Assembly: GCF_001570525.1 (NCBI RefSeq)
Contig: NZ_BBXC01000018.1
Coordinates: forward strand, 182,559-246,558
Length of the DNA stretch: 64,000 bases
Source of the DNA: Herbidospora sakaeratensis
GTDB taxonomy: Bacteria; Actinomycetota; Actinomycetes; Streptosporangiales; Streptosporangiaceae
Direction of reading: 5' to 3'
A program made the translations under genes and the position numbers. The notes beneath the pieces were generated by a model. It did no database searches and was not told where the DNA came from. It saw only the letters and a list, made by a program, of their open reading frames with translations. Shown piece by piece: positions 32,579 through 42,220 of this stretch. The stretch's first letter is position 1, and the number at the start of each line of letters is the position of its first letter.

Positions 32579-33424
32579 CTAGAACAGCACCGAGGTGAAC
32601 GTGTCGACCTCGTGGAAGCCCACCCGGCGGTAGGCCGCGCGGGCGGGCGCGTTGTAGTCGTTCACGTAGAGGGTCACCACGGGGGCGAAGTACTTGAGGG
32701 CCTGTTCGACCACGGTCGCCATGCCCGACGAGGCGTGGCCGCGCCCCCGGTAGAGGGGGTCGACCCAGACGCCCTGGATCTGGCACGCCTGGGGGGTCAC
32801 CGCGCCGATCTCGGCCTTGAAGACCACCCGGCCGTCGTCGATGCGGGCGTAGGAGCGGCCGATGCGGATCAGTTCGGCGACCCGTGACCGGTAGAGCGCG
32901 CCGCCGTCGCCGTTGTCGGGCGAGACGCCGACCTCCTCGGTGAACATCGCCACGCAGGCGGGCAGGACGGTGCCGAACTCCTCGGGCCGCACCCGCCTGA
33001 CCAGCTGGTCGGGCGTGACGAGCGGGGCCGAGCTGATCGACATGACCGGCTGGGCCCAGCGGATCGCCCGCGCCGGGCCCCAATGGGGCTCCAGCCTTTC
33101 CCACAGGTGCTCCACGGCGGCCGAGGGCCCGACGATCGAGGAGCAGCGGCGGCCCTGCTTGCGGGCCCGGTCGGCGAAGGCGTGGACGGCCTCGCGGGAG
33201 GCGTTGACCGGCACGAGATTCGCGCCGGCGTAACAGAGGGAGGTCAGCCCGCCGCGCGGGCCGAACCCCCACATCTGGCCGCCCAACCGGGAGGGACTCA
33301 GGCCGACCGACCTGACCCGGGAGGCGACGAAGACGTTGGCGACCGGATCTGCGTCGAGGATCTGGAGCACCTCGTCGCGATCGTTGTCGTCCAGCACGCG
33401 CGACGCCGACGTACGCAGCATCAC
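32579..33424 (-). CDS. GNAT-family N-acetyltransferase
   Basis: A 281-aa protein. An N-terminal DUF4081-like domain (1-~130: LDADPVANVFVASRVRSVGL) is followed by a GNAT domain (about 140-281) with the acetyl-CoA-binding segment GVWVDPLYRGRGHASSGMATV and the C-terminal LYVNDYNAPARAAYRRVGF. The same two-domain protein follows ispG in Mycobacterium tuberculosis (Rv2867c), so this is a conserved neighbour. Here a secreted peptidase gene lies between it and ispG. The substrate is unknown. Confidence 0.85.
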   Translation of the reverse strand: MMLRTSASRVLDDNDRDEVLQILDADPVANVFVASRVRSVGLSPSRLGGQMWGFGPRGGLTSLCYAGANLVPVNASREAVHAFADRARKQGRRCSSIVGPSAAVEHLWERLEPHWGPARAIRWAQPVMSISSAPLVTPDQLVRRVRPEEFGTVLPACVAMFTEEVGVSPDNGDGGALYRSRVAELIRIGRSYARIDDGRVVFKAEIGAVTPQACQIQGVWVDPLYRGRGHASSGMATVVEQALKYFAPVVTLYVNDYNAPARAAYRRVGFHEVDTFTSVLF

Positions 33425-33455
33425 CCGCCCAGCCTACGCCAGACCCCCCGATTGG

Positions 33456-35147
33456 TCAGCGACCGAGGAGGACTTGGGTGAGCGTCTCGTGGGTCGGATT
33501 CCCGGCCGTGGAGGCCATCCGGGTGGCCGCCCGCGCCCCCGGCGGCGGGCAGGTGAGGTCGGGCTCGCTCCCCGGACGGCGGCGCTGGGGCAGCACGCCG
33601 TCCTTCAGGTAGGCCGCCACCTGCCGGTCGACGCACGGGTTGCCGCCGAAGCTGACCCCGTGGTTGCCGCCCCCGACCAGCATCATCCGGGCCGACGGGA
33701 ACCGGTCGCGGACCGTCAGCGCGCCCCGCAGTGGCGTGGCGGCGTCGCGGCGCGACTGGAGGATCAGGACCGGCACGAGGCCGCGGTTGCCGCCCACGGT
33801 CACCGGAGGGCCCCCGGCGTGCGGCCAGAAGGCGCAGGGCAGGTTGTAGACGGTGTTGCTCCAGGTCATGAACGGCGACCGGGCGTAGATGCGGCGGGCG
33901 TCGGCGCGCCAGGTGCTCCAGTCGCGCGGCCAGGCGGCGTCGCGGCACTGGGTGGACAGGTAGACGGCGTAGTTGTTCTCGTCGGCGGCGTCGTTCTCGC
34001 CGTGCTGGCGGTAGGCGCTCACCAGGGCGGTGACGTCGCCCTTGCGGACGTAGTCGGAGAAGGCGCGGGCGAAGGAGGCCCAGACCGCGTCGGTGTAGCC
34101 GCCGACGGTGAAGGTGTCGTCGAGCTCGCTCGGGCCGACGACGCCGCCGGCGGGGCGCTCGGCCAGCCGCTTGCGCATGCCGTACCAGGCGAAGGAGACC
34201 TCCTCCTCGGTGTCGCCGAGGCGGAAGAGCTCGTTGTTGTCGGCCACCCAGTCGAGGAAGTCGCGGTGGCGCTCGTCGAAGGCGACGTTCTGGTCGAGGT
34301 TGGCGTCGTACCAGACCTTGGTGGGGTCGACCACGCTGTCGAGCACCATCCGGCGGACCCGGTCGGGGAACAGGGTGGCGTACACCGAACCCAGGTAGGT
34401 GCCGTAGGAGTAGCCGAGCCAGCTGATCTTCTCCTCGCCGAGGGCGCGGCGCAGCGCCTCGACGTCGCGGGCCGCGTTCTCGGTGGTCATGTACGGCAAC
34501 ATCCACGCGAACCGGTTGCCGCACCCGGCGGCGTAGGTCTCGGCGCGGGCCAGCAGCACCCGCTCGGCGGCCTCGTCGGCCGGCACGTTGTCGGCGCGCG
34601 GCGTCGCGTAGTAGCGCTTGGGGTCGACGCAGCTCAGCGCGGGCTTGCTGGCTCCGACGCCGCGCGGGTCGAAGCCGATCACGTCGTAGCGGGCGGCCAC
34701 CTCGGGCGGCAGCGAGGCCGCGACGTGGCGGGCCAGCGCGAGCCCGGAGGCCCCCGGTCCGCCGGGGTTGACCAGCAGCGGCCCCAGGTGGTTGCCGTCA
34801 CGGGGCGCGCTGCCCTTGAAGCGGTTGAGCGCGATGGTGATCTGCTGCCCGCCGGGCTGCGCCGGGTCGAGCGGCACCCGGACGTTGGCGCACTCGGGGC
34901 CTGCGGTGGTCCGGGCCGGCACCGCCTGGCCCAGGCCGCCGCCGTTCCCGGTCAGCTCCTTGAGGATCTCGGCCAGCGTGGCGGGCGGGGCGCCCTTGGG
35001 GGCGGGCGCGGCGCACGCCCCCCACACGATCCGCTGCGAGGGCACGACCTGGGCGGCATCGGCCCCTTCGGGCTCCGTCACCACCCCTGCCACCAGCCCG
35101 GCGGACAGGACCGTGACCCCGGAGACCACCCCGACGACTCGCTTCAC
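33456..35147 (-). CDS. Secreted S33 tripeptidyl aminopeptidase-like hydrolase
   Basis: A 563-aa secreted alpha/beta hydrolase. The GTG start at 35147 has AGGAGAG upstream and gives a signal peptide (VKRVVGVVSGVTVLSAGLVA). Motifs: NPGGPGASG (oxyanion, ~127), GFDPRGVGAS, nucleophile GYSYGT (Ser247), late acid region LILQSRRDAATP, and His in GGGNHGVS, plus the C-terminal TAP-like domain. These are the features of Streptomyces tripeptidyl aminopeptidases (SlpD/SlpE, Tap), which clip tripeptides from extracellular peptides. It is 90 bp downstream of ispG on the same strand, but its role is unrelated to isoprenoids. Confidence 0.85.
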   Translation of the reverse strand: MKRVVGVVSGVTVLSAGLVAGVVTEPEGADAAQVVPSQRIVWGACAAPAPKGAPPATLAEILKELTGNGGGLGQAVPARTTAGPECANVRVPLDPAQPGGQQITIALNRFKGSAPRDGNHLGPLLVNPGGPGASGLALARHVAASLPPEVAARYDVIGFDPRGVGASKPALSCVDPKRYYATPRADNVPADEAAERVLLARAETYAAGCGNRFAWMLPYMTTENAARDVEALRRALGEEKISWLGYSYGTYLGSVYATLFPDRVRRMVLDSVVDPTKVWYDANLDQNVAFDERHRDFLDWVADNNELFRLGDTEEEVSFAWYGMRKRLAERPAGGVVGPSELDDTFTVGGYTDAVWASFARAFSDYVRKGDVTALVSAYRQHGENDAADENNYAVYLSTQCRDAAWPRDWSTWRADARRIYARSPFMTWSNTVYNLPCAFWPHAGGPPVTVGGNRGLVPVLILQSRRDAATPLRGALTVRDRFPSARMMLVGGGNHGVSFGGNPCVDRQVAAYLKDGVLPQRRRPGSEPDLTCPPPGARAATRMASTAGNPTHETLTQVLLGR

Positions 35148-35237
35148 GTGCTCTCTCCTCTGCTCACACGACAGAGGCCAGCTTCCCCCAAGTGACGGGG
35201 CGATCACACGGAGTCGCCGAGGCGGATTACCGAATCA

Positions 35238-36404
<1,167 letters not shown>

Positions 36405-36591
36405 TTCAGCACCTTGCGCTAAGAGTCGTCCTTGACGTCCATCAGTCTAGGCAGGCGCCGGATCAGCCAAACCCGCGCGGCCACCCGCTGCCCCAGCTTC
36501 TGATGAATCATTCATCGCCGACCTGGGCAAAAGCCGCGAACGACCCCTGTGACCTGGGCACGCCGGGAAGCCCGATTTACATTCCGAATCG

Positions 36592-36605
36592 CGTGAGCGC
36601 TCCCG
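36592..36605 (+). promoter_or_regulatory. CebR-like operator upstream of the LPMO gene
   Basis: CGTGAGCGCTCCCG matches the known cellulose-utilisation operator TGGGAGCGCTCCCA at 11 of 14 positions, including the central GAGCGCTC. It lies 70 bp upstream of the LPMO start, so the gene may be induced by cello-oligosaccharides. Confidence 0.55.
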
Positions 36606-36674
36606 CAGCAGTGCGGCGATTGGCCGCCCCATAACGAGGCTGGCAGCAGCCACGGCCAGGTGAAAGGGACATCC

Positions 36675-37808
36675 GTGGTCGGACCACGTAGTAGAACGCT
36701 CAGATTCAGGCTCACCGCCATAGCCACCGCGGTGGTGGCACTGGCGGCCACGGCGGTGACCGTGCTGGTCTCCAGCCCCGCCCAGGCCCACGGCGCGCTG
36801 ATGGTGCCGGGCAGTCGTACGTACCTGTGCTGGAAGGACGGCCTGAACGGCAACGGCGCCATCCAGCCCAAGAACGCGGCCTGCGCCGCGGCCGTCGCCC
36901 AGAGCGGCACCAACTCCCTCTACAACTGGTTCGCGACGCTGCGCTCGGACGGCGCGGGCCGGATGTCCGGGTTCATCCCCGACGGCTCCCTGTGCTCCGG
37001 CGCGGCGGTCGTCTACAACTTCAGCGGCTTCGACCTGGCCCGCAACGACTGGCCGGTCACGCACCTGACCTCGGGCGCCAACATCCAGATGCGGTACAAC
37101 AAGTGGGCCGCCCACCCGGGCACGTTCCGCCTGTACATCACCAAGGACTCGTGGAGCCCGACCCGCCCGCTCGCGTGGAGCGACCTGGAGTCGACCCCGT
37201 TCGACTCCTCGACCAACCCGCCGAGCGTCGGCAACCCGGGCAACGAGAACGCCTACTACTACTGGAACGCCAACCTGCCGTCGGGCAAGAGCGGCCGTCA
37301 CATCATCTACTCGGTGTGGCAGCGCTCCGACAGCAACGAGACGTTCTACGGCTGCTCCGACGTCGTCTTCGACGGCGGCAACGGCCAGGTGACCGGCATC
37401 GGCGGCACCTCCAGCCCGTCGCCCAACCCGACGCCGACCCCCACGCCCACCCCGACGCCCACGCCGACCCCGTCCCCGACGCCCACGCCGTCGCCCAGTG
37501 GCGGCAACGGCGGCTGCACGGCGACGTACTCGATCGCCAGCTTCTGGCCGGGGGCCTTCAACGGTTCGGTGACGGTCAAGGCCGGCAACTCCGCCATCTC
37601 GGGATGGACGGTCAGGTGGACCTTCGCCAACGGCCAGACCATCAGCCAGATGTGGGGCGCGACCCACACCTCGTCGGGCGGCCAGGTGACGGCCGTGCCC
37701 GAGAGCTACAACCGCAACCTGGCGGCGAACGCCACAGCCACGTTCGGCTTCCTCGCCTCCCAGTCGGGCACCAACCCGATCCCGACGCTCACCTGCACCG
37801 CAGCGTGA
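36675..37808 (+). CDS. Secreted AA10 lytic polysaccharide monooxygenase with CBM2
   Basis: The GTG at 36675 with AAAGGGA upstream gives 377 aa and a signal peptide (cut after AQA) exposing His39. The AA10 domain (39-~235) has HGALMVPGSRTYLC, typical of cellulose-active LPMOs; His147 in AAHPGTFRLY completes the copper brace. A Pro/Thr linker (PTPTPTPTPTP) leads to a C-terminal CBM2 cellulose-binding module (about 280-377; tryptophans in GWTVRWTFANG and MWGATH). The enzyme oxidatively cleaves crystalline cellulose outside the cell. It lies between dxr and ispG, where a rip1-type protease gene is usual. Another in-frame GTG (36660) is possible but has no ribosome site. Confidence 0.9.
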   Translation: MVGPRSRTLRFRLTAIATAVVALAATAVTVLVSSPAQAHGALMVPGSRTYLCWKDGLNGNGAIQPKNAACAAAVAQSGTNSLYNWFATLRSDGAGRMSGFIPDGSLCSGAAVVYNFSGFDLARNDWPVTHLTSGANIQMRYNKWAAHPGTFRLYITKDSWSPTRPLAWSDLESTPFDSSTNPPSVGNPGNENAYYYWNANLPSGKSGRHIIYSVWQRSDSNETFYGCSDVVFDGGNGQVTGIGGTSSPSPNPTPTPTPTPTPTPTPSPTPTPSPSGGNGGCTATYSIASFWPGAFNGSVTVKAGNSAISGWTVRWTFANGQTISQMWGATHTSSGGQVTAVPESYNRNLAANATATFGFLASQSGTNPIPTLTCTAA

Positions 37809-37824
37809 CCTGATGTGATCTGAG

Positions 37825-37855
37825 AAGGCCCGGGGCGCACGCGCTCCGGGCCTTT
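37825..37855. terminator. Intrinsic terminator between convergent LPMO and dxr genes
   Basis: AAGGCCCGGGGC pairs with GCTCCGGGCCTT (12 bp, one G-T wobble) around ACGCGC, followed by TTT on the plus strand and flanked by AA on the other, so it can work in both directions. Confidence 0.85.
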
Positions 37856-37861
37856 CCGGCG

Positions 37862-39058
37862 TCAGGCGGTCAGTTCCGCCGCCCGCGCGCGGGCCCAGGC
37901 GTCGGCCGCCAGGACCTCCTCGATCGACTCGGCCCGGCCGACCTCGTGCTCCTCGACCACCTCGGCCACCGTGTCGACGATCGCCAGGAACGGCAGCGCG
38001 CCCTTCATGAACGCCTCGACGCACACCTCGTTGGCCGCGTTGTAGACCGCGGGCGCGGTGCCGCCCTGCTCCCCCACGTGGCGGGCCAGCGGCACCGACG
38101 GGAACGCCTCGACGTCGAGCGGCTCGAAGGTCCACGTGTGGGCGCGGGTCCAGTCGACCGGCGACGACACCCGGGGCAGGCGGCCGGGGTGGCTCAGCGC
38201 CAGCGCGATCGGGAGCCGCATGTCGGGCGGGCTCGCCTGGGCCACCGTCGAGCCGTCGACGAACTCGACCATCGAGTGGATCACCGACTGCGGGTGGACG
38301 ACCACCTCGATCCGGTCGAACCCGATGTCGAACAGCAGGTGGGCCTCGATGACCTCCAGGCCCTTGTTCACCAGCGTCGCCGAGTTGATCGTGATGACCG
38401 GCCCCATGTTCCAGGTCGGGTGGTTGAGCGCCATCTCGGGCGTCACGTCGGCCAGGTCGCCGCGCCGCCGCCCCCGGAACGGCCCGCCGCTGGCGGTCAC
38501 GACCAGCTTGCGCACGGCCTCGGGCCGGTAGCCGGCCGGGCCGGACGCCCACAGGCACTGCGAGAGCGCCGAGTGCTCGGAGTCGACCGGGATCAGCTGG
38601 CCGGGCGCGGCCAGCCGCTTGACCAGCGGCCCGCCGATGATCAGCGACTCCTTGTTGGCCAGCGCGAGCGTGGTGCCGGCCTTGAGCGTCTCGAGCGTCG
38701 AGGTCAGCCCAAGGGCCCCGGTGATCCCGTTGAGCACGATGTCGCACGGCCGCGCGGCCAGTTCGGCCACCCCTTCGGGGCCTTCGAGCACCTCGGGCGC
38801 GGCCCCCAGGGCCGAGAGCGCCTCGCGCACGGCGGGCAGCGCGGCCGGGTCGGCCACGGCCACGACGGGGGCGCCGGTCTCGGCCGCCTGCCGGGCCAGC
38901 AGGTCGGGACGGCCCCCGCCGGCGGCCAGCCCGGCCACCCGGAACCCGTTGCGGACGATGACGTCGAGAGCCTGGGTGCCGATCGAGCCGGTCGAGCCGA
39001 GCACCGTGATCGAACGAGGGGGGATTTCCGGTCGGTTCACCGCACCATTGTGCGCCAC
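37862..39058 (-). CDS. dxr: 1-deoxy-D-xylulose 5-phosphate reductoisomerase Dxr
   Basis: A 398-aa NADPH-dependent enzyme making methylerythritol phosphate from DXP, the second MEP step. The NADPH site is VLGSTGSIGTQ (20-30). Metal and substrate motifs are IPVDSEHSA, LVVTASGGPF and HPTWNMGPVITINSATLVNKG (core WNMGPVITINSATL). The C-terminal helical domain ends the protein. The start ATG at 39058 could also be GTG 39040 (VNRPEIPPRS). It converges with the LPMO gene across a terminator. Confidence 0.95.
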   Translation of the reverse strand: MAHNGAVNRPEIPPRSITVLGSTGSIGTQALDVIVRNGFRVAGLAAGGGRPDLLARQAAETGAPVVAVADPAALPAVREALSALGAAPEVLEGPEGVAELAARPCDIVLNGITGALGLTSTLETLKAGTTLALANKESLIIGGPLVKRLAAPGQLIPVDSEHSALSQCLWASGPAGYRPEAVRKLVVTASGGPFRGRRRGDLADVTPEMALNHPTWNMGPVITINSATLVNKGLEVIEAHLLFDIGFDRIEVVVHPQSVIHSMVEFVDGSTVAQASPPDMRLPIALALSHPGRLPRVSSPVDWTRAHTWTFEPLDVEAFPSVPLARHVGEQGGTAPAVYNAANEVCVEAFMKGALPFLAIVDTVAEVVEEHEVGRAESIEEVLAADAWARARAAELTA

Positions 39059-39197
39059 GTCCCGGTACGCCTGAGCCTCGGGTTATTCCAGGCGATCTAT
39101 GCCCGTATCCCGCTATATCCATATGTACATAAAGGAGAAAGAGGGACACCGGGGTCGCTAATTTCGCGCGTCAGGACATCCGATAACGGAGGTACGC

Positions 39198-40244
39198 ATG
39201 CATGGCTCGGCGCCCCGCCGCCTGACCCGATTGGCCCCCTTAGTCACCGTCCCGGTCGTGGCCGCGCTGTTGCCCGCGACGGCCGCCGCCGCCGGGGGCG
39301 CGGAGCCCAAGCCGGTGGCCGTCGCGGCCGCCGACAGCAAGAGCGAGCAGCGCGCGGTGGAGAACTTCTGGACCGAGGCCAAGATGGAGGCCGCCAAGCC
39401 GCTCGACGCCCCGGCGGCCAGCGCGCAGCGCTTCGCCAGCGGCGCGGCCGCCTTCCTCGACCTGCCCGACGCCAAGCCCGCCTCGGTCAAGCCCACCCTC
39501 ACCGCCGACGCCGCCGCCGGGGAGCCCGCCGCCGCCTCGGCCACCTCCGACGGCGCCCCCTGGAACGGCGGCGGCGCCGTGGTGAAGACCTCGGGCCGGG
39601 TCTTCTTCACCGTCGCCTCGGGCTCGGGGGCCGGCAGGAACGCCTCCTGCTCGGGCAACGCCGTGACGAGCGCCAACAAGAGCGTGGTCATCACCGCCGG
39701 GCACTGCGTGCGCCTGGGTGGAGCGTTCCACAAGAACTGGGTGTTCGTGCCCGCGTACGACAACGGCCAGCGCCCCTACGGCACCTGGGTGGCCACCAAC
39801 CTGCTGACCACGCCGCAGTGGAGCCGCAGCGAGGACATGAACCACGACGTCGCGGCGGCCGTGGTGGCCCCGCTCGACGGGGAGTACCTGACCGACGTGG
39901 TCGGCGGCCAGGGCATCGCCTTCAACCAGCCGCGCGGCCGCCAGATGTACGCCTTCGGCTTCCCCGCCGCCGCGCCGTACAACGGCTCGAAGCTGACCTA
40001 CTGCAGCGGGCGGGTGTTCGACGACTTCCTGCTGTCGGACGACCTCGGCCTGAACTGCGACATGACCGGCGGCTCGTCGGGCGGCCCCTGGTTCTCCAAC
40101 TTCAACGAGAAGACCGGCGCCGGCATGCTGAACTCGGTGAACAGCTTCAAGTACAACTTCGCCAGCTTCTGGATGTTCGGCCCCTACTTCGGCGGCGAGG
40201 CCCAGGCGCTCTACAACGCCGCCCAGCGGACCGCGCTCACCTGA
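39198..40244 (+). CDS. Secreted trypsin-like serine protease (first of tandem pair)
   Basis: A 348-aa secreted protease. The signal peptide is about residues 1-31 (LAPLVTVPVVAALLPATAAAA), followed by an Ala-rich propeptide to about 125. The catalytic domain has His169 (TAGHC), Asp217 (NHDVAA) and Ser294 (GGSSGGPW), the chymotrypsin-fold triad as in glutamyl-endopeptidase-like actinobacterial proteases. A strong GGAGGT lies 4 bp before the ATG. The next gene is a paralogue, 51 bp downstream. Likely role: extracellular protein digestion; specificity unknown. Confidence 0.85.
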   Translation: MHGSAPRRLTRLAPLVTVPVVAALLPATAAAAGGAEPKPVAVAAADSKSEQRAVENFWTEAKMEAAKPLDAPAASAQRFASGAAAFLDLPDAKPASVKPTLTADAAAGEPAAASATSDGAPWNGGGAVVKTSGRVFFTVASGSGAGRNASCSGNAVTSANKSVVITAGHCVRLGGAFHKNWVFVPAYDNGQRPYGTWVATNLLTTPQWSRSEDMNHDVAAAVVAPLDGEYLTDVVGGQGIAFNQPRGRQMYAFGFPAAAPYNGSKLTYCSGRVFDDFLLSDDLGLNCDMTGGSSGGPWFSNFNEKTGAGMLNSVNSFKYNFASFWMFGPYFGGEAQALYNAAQRTALT

Positions 40245-40295
40245 TTTACCAAAAGTAGTCATACGAACACGGATAGTGGTCCACAATCTGGGGCC

Positions 40296-41234
40296 ATGAC
40301 CCCCGTCCTGACCGCGCTGACGCTCGTTCTCGCCACTCTCAGTCCGGCCGCGAACCCGGCCGCCGGGCCGCCGCCCGACGTCGTCCACCACTGGGCGGCG
40401 GCCGCGCCGGCCGGCTACTGGACGCCCGAGCGCATGGCCAAGGCCCTGCCCATCGGGCTGCTGGAGGTCGTGCGGCAGTTGTCCGAGAACCTGGGGCCGA
40501 AGCGCAAGCGCCAGGCGGCTCCGGCGACGACGCGGCAAGCGCGGCGGGTGCCGGTGTCCTCGGCGCGGTGGCAGTCCGGCGGCCTGGTGGGGCGGGCCGC
40601 CGGCCGGGTCTTCCTGACCATGGACGGCGTCGACTTCGTCTGCTCGGCCGGGTCGGTCCGGTCGGCCAACCGCGACGTGGTGGTCACCGCCGGCCACTGC
40701 GTCAAGGACGGCACCGGCGCCTGGGCCCGCAACTGGGTGTTCGTGCCCGGCTACGACGAGGGCGCCCGCCCGCTGGGCACGTTCTCGGCCCGCCGCATGT
40801 TCGTCGCCGGGCCCTGGTCACGGGCCGCCGACGACAGCTACGACGTCGGCATGGTCGCCCTCAACGCCCAGTTGGGCCGCCACGTCAACGACGTCGCGGG
40901 CGCCCTGGAGATCGGGTTCGGGGTGAAGCGCGGCCAGCAGACCCACGGCTTCGGCTACCCCGCCGACCCGCCCTACGACGGCGAGCGGCTCATGTACTGC
41001 GCGGGCCCGGCCAAGCCCGACCCCCACAGCCAGACCCACGACCAGGGGCTCCGGTGTGACCTGACGGCGGGGGCGAGCGGCGGCCCGTGGCTGACCGGCT
41101 TCGACGCGGCCACGGGACGCGGCACGGTGACGTCGGTCAGCAGCTTCAAGTACAGCGACGACAACTCGATGATGTACGGCCCCTACTTCGGCAGCGCCGC
41201 CAAGCAGGTGTTCGACATGGCCGAGAAGGCCTAG
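40296..41234 (+). CDS. Secreted trypsin-like serine protease (second of tandem pair)
   Basis: A 312-aa paralogue of the upstream protease. The N-terminal signal is short (LTALTLVLATLSPAANPAAG), with a propeptide to about 90. The triad is His134 (TAGHC), Asp183 (SYDVGMV) and Ser261 (GASGGPW). The segments NWVFVPGYDEGARPLGT and SSFKYSDDNSMMYGPYFGS closely mirror the first copy, so the pair arose by tandem duplication. Its stop overlaps the convergent ppk2 gene by 4 bp. Confidence 0.85.
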   Translation: MTPVLTALTLVLATLSPAANPAAGPPPDVVHHWAAAAPAGYWTPERMAKALPIGLLEVVRQLSENLGPKRKRQAAPATTRQARRVPVSSARWQSGGLVGRAAGRVFLTMDGVDFVCSAGSVRSANRDVVVTAGHCVKDGTGAWARNWVFVPGYDEGARPLGTFSARRMFVAGPWSRAADDSYDVGMVALNAQLGRHVNDVAGALEIGFGVKRGQQTHGFGYPADPPYDGERLMYCAGPAKPDPHSQTHDQGLRCDLTAGASGGPWLTGFDAATGRGTVTSVSSFKYSDDNSMMYGPYFGSAAKQVFDMAEKA

Positions 41235-42154
41235 AGGCTGAACTCGTCGCCGTCGTCCGAGAGGTCCTCGTCGACGATGTCGGCGGCCTTCCTGACGATC
41301 AGGGGGTCGGGGGTGCCGACGATGGTGGTGTCCTTGTCGTCGTAGTCGAACAGGCTGAGCACGTGCCGCATCGCCTCGACCCGGCCGCGCTTCTTGTCGT
41401 TCGACTTGATGACCGTCCAGGGGGCCTCGTCGGTGTCGGTGCTGACGAACATGCGCTCCTTGGCCTGGGTGTACTCGTCCCACTTGTCCAGGGAGGCGAT
41501 GTCCATCGGGGACAGCTTCCACTGGCGTACCGGGTCGACCTGCCGGATCACGAACCGGGTGCGCTGCTCGGCGCGGGACACCGAGAACCAGAGTTTGACC
41601 AGCTTGATCCCGTCGCGGACGAGCAGCTTCTCGACCATCGGGGCCTGGACCATGAACTCCTCGTACTGCTCATCGGTGCAGAAGCCCATGACCCGCTCGA
41701 CGCCCGCGCGGTTGTACCACGACCGGTCGAACAGGACGATCTCGCCGGCGGCCGGCATGTGGTGGATGTAGCGCTGGAAGTACCACGAGGTGCGTTCGCG
41801 CTCGCTGGGCTTCTCCAGCGCGACCACGGTGGCGCCACGGGGGTTCAGGTGCTCCATGAAGCGCTTGATCGTGCCGCCCTTGCCGGCCGCGTCGCGGCCC
41901 TCGAACAGGATGACCAGACGGCCGCCGGTGTCCTTGAGCCAGTACTGCAGCTTCAGCAGCTCGATCTGGAGCAGTCGCTTGTCGCGCTCGTAGCTGGGGC
42001 GCTCGAGACGCTGGTTGTAGGGGTAGTGCTCACGCCAGGTGTCAACCGGGCTGCCGTCCGAACGCAGCAGCACCGGATCGTCGTCGCCGTCTTCGTCATT
42101 GACCCACAGCCCCGGGGTGCGGCCCAGGAGGTCCACGACATCGTCCGCCTTCAT
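41231..42154 (-). CDS. ppk2: Polyphosphate kinase 2 (PPK2)
   Basis: This 307-aa PPK2 family protein has Walker A GRDAAGKGG (86-94), Walker B LFDRSWYNRA (143-149) and lid motif LEKPSERERTSWYFQRYI (about 113-130). It transfers phosphate between polyphosphate and nucleotides (usually GDP or ADP) in the cytoplasm. The N-terminal acidic stretch and C-terminal DEDLSDDGDEF tail are typical of single-domain class I forms, which phosphorylate nucleoside diphosphates. No ppx or ppk1 is nearby. Confidence 0.92.
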   Translation of the reverse strand: MKADDVVDLLGRTPGLWVNDEDGDDDPVLLRSDGSPVDTWREHYPYNQRLERPSYERDKRLLQIELLKLQYWLKDTGGRLVILFEGRDAAGKGGTIKRFMEHLNPRGATVVALEKPSERERTSWYFQRYIHHMPAAGEIVLFDRSWYNRAGVERVMGFCTDEQYEEFMVQAPMVEKLLVRDGIKLVKLWFSVSRAEQRTRFVIRQVDPVRQWKLSPMDIASLDKWDEYTQAKERMFVSTDTDEAPWTVIKSNDKKRGRVEAMRHVLSLFDYDDKDTTIVGTPDPLIVRKAADIVDEDLSDDGDEFSL

Positions 42155-42220
42155 GGCCGAAGCCTTTACCTAATCAGGGAGACCCAATCCCCTATGCCCG
42201 TTTTTGTCACCCAAAATTCG

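Noticed and set aside
36447..39149. Long minus-strand open frame from dxr across the LPMO region
   Set aside because: dxr motifs occur in a different frame, and the remainder is Arg/Gly/Val-rich antisense to the LPMO and its linker; no domain.
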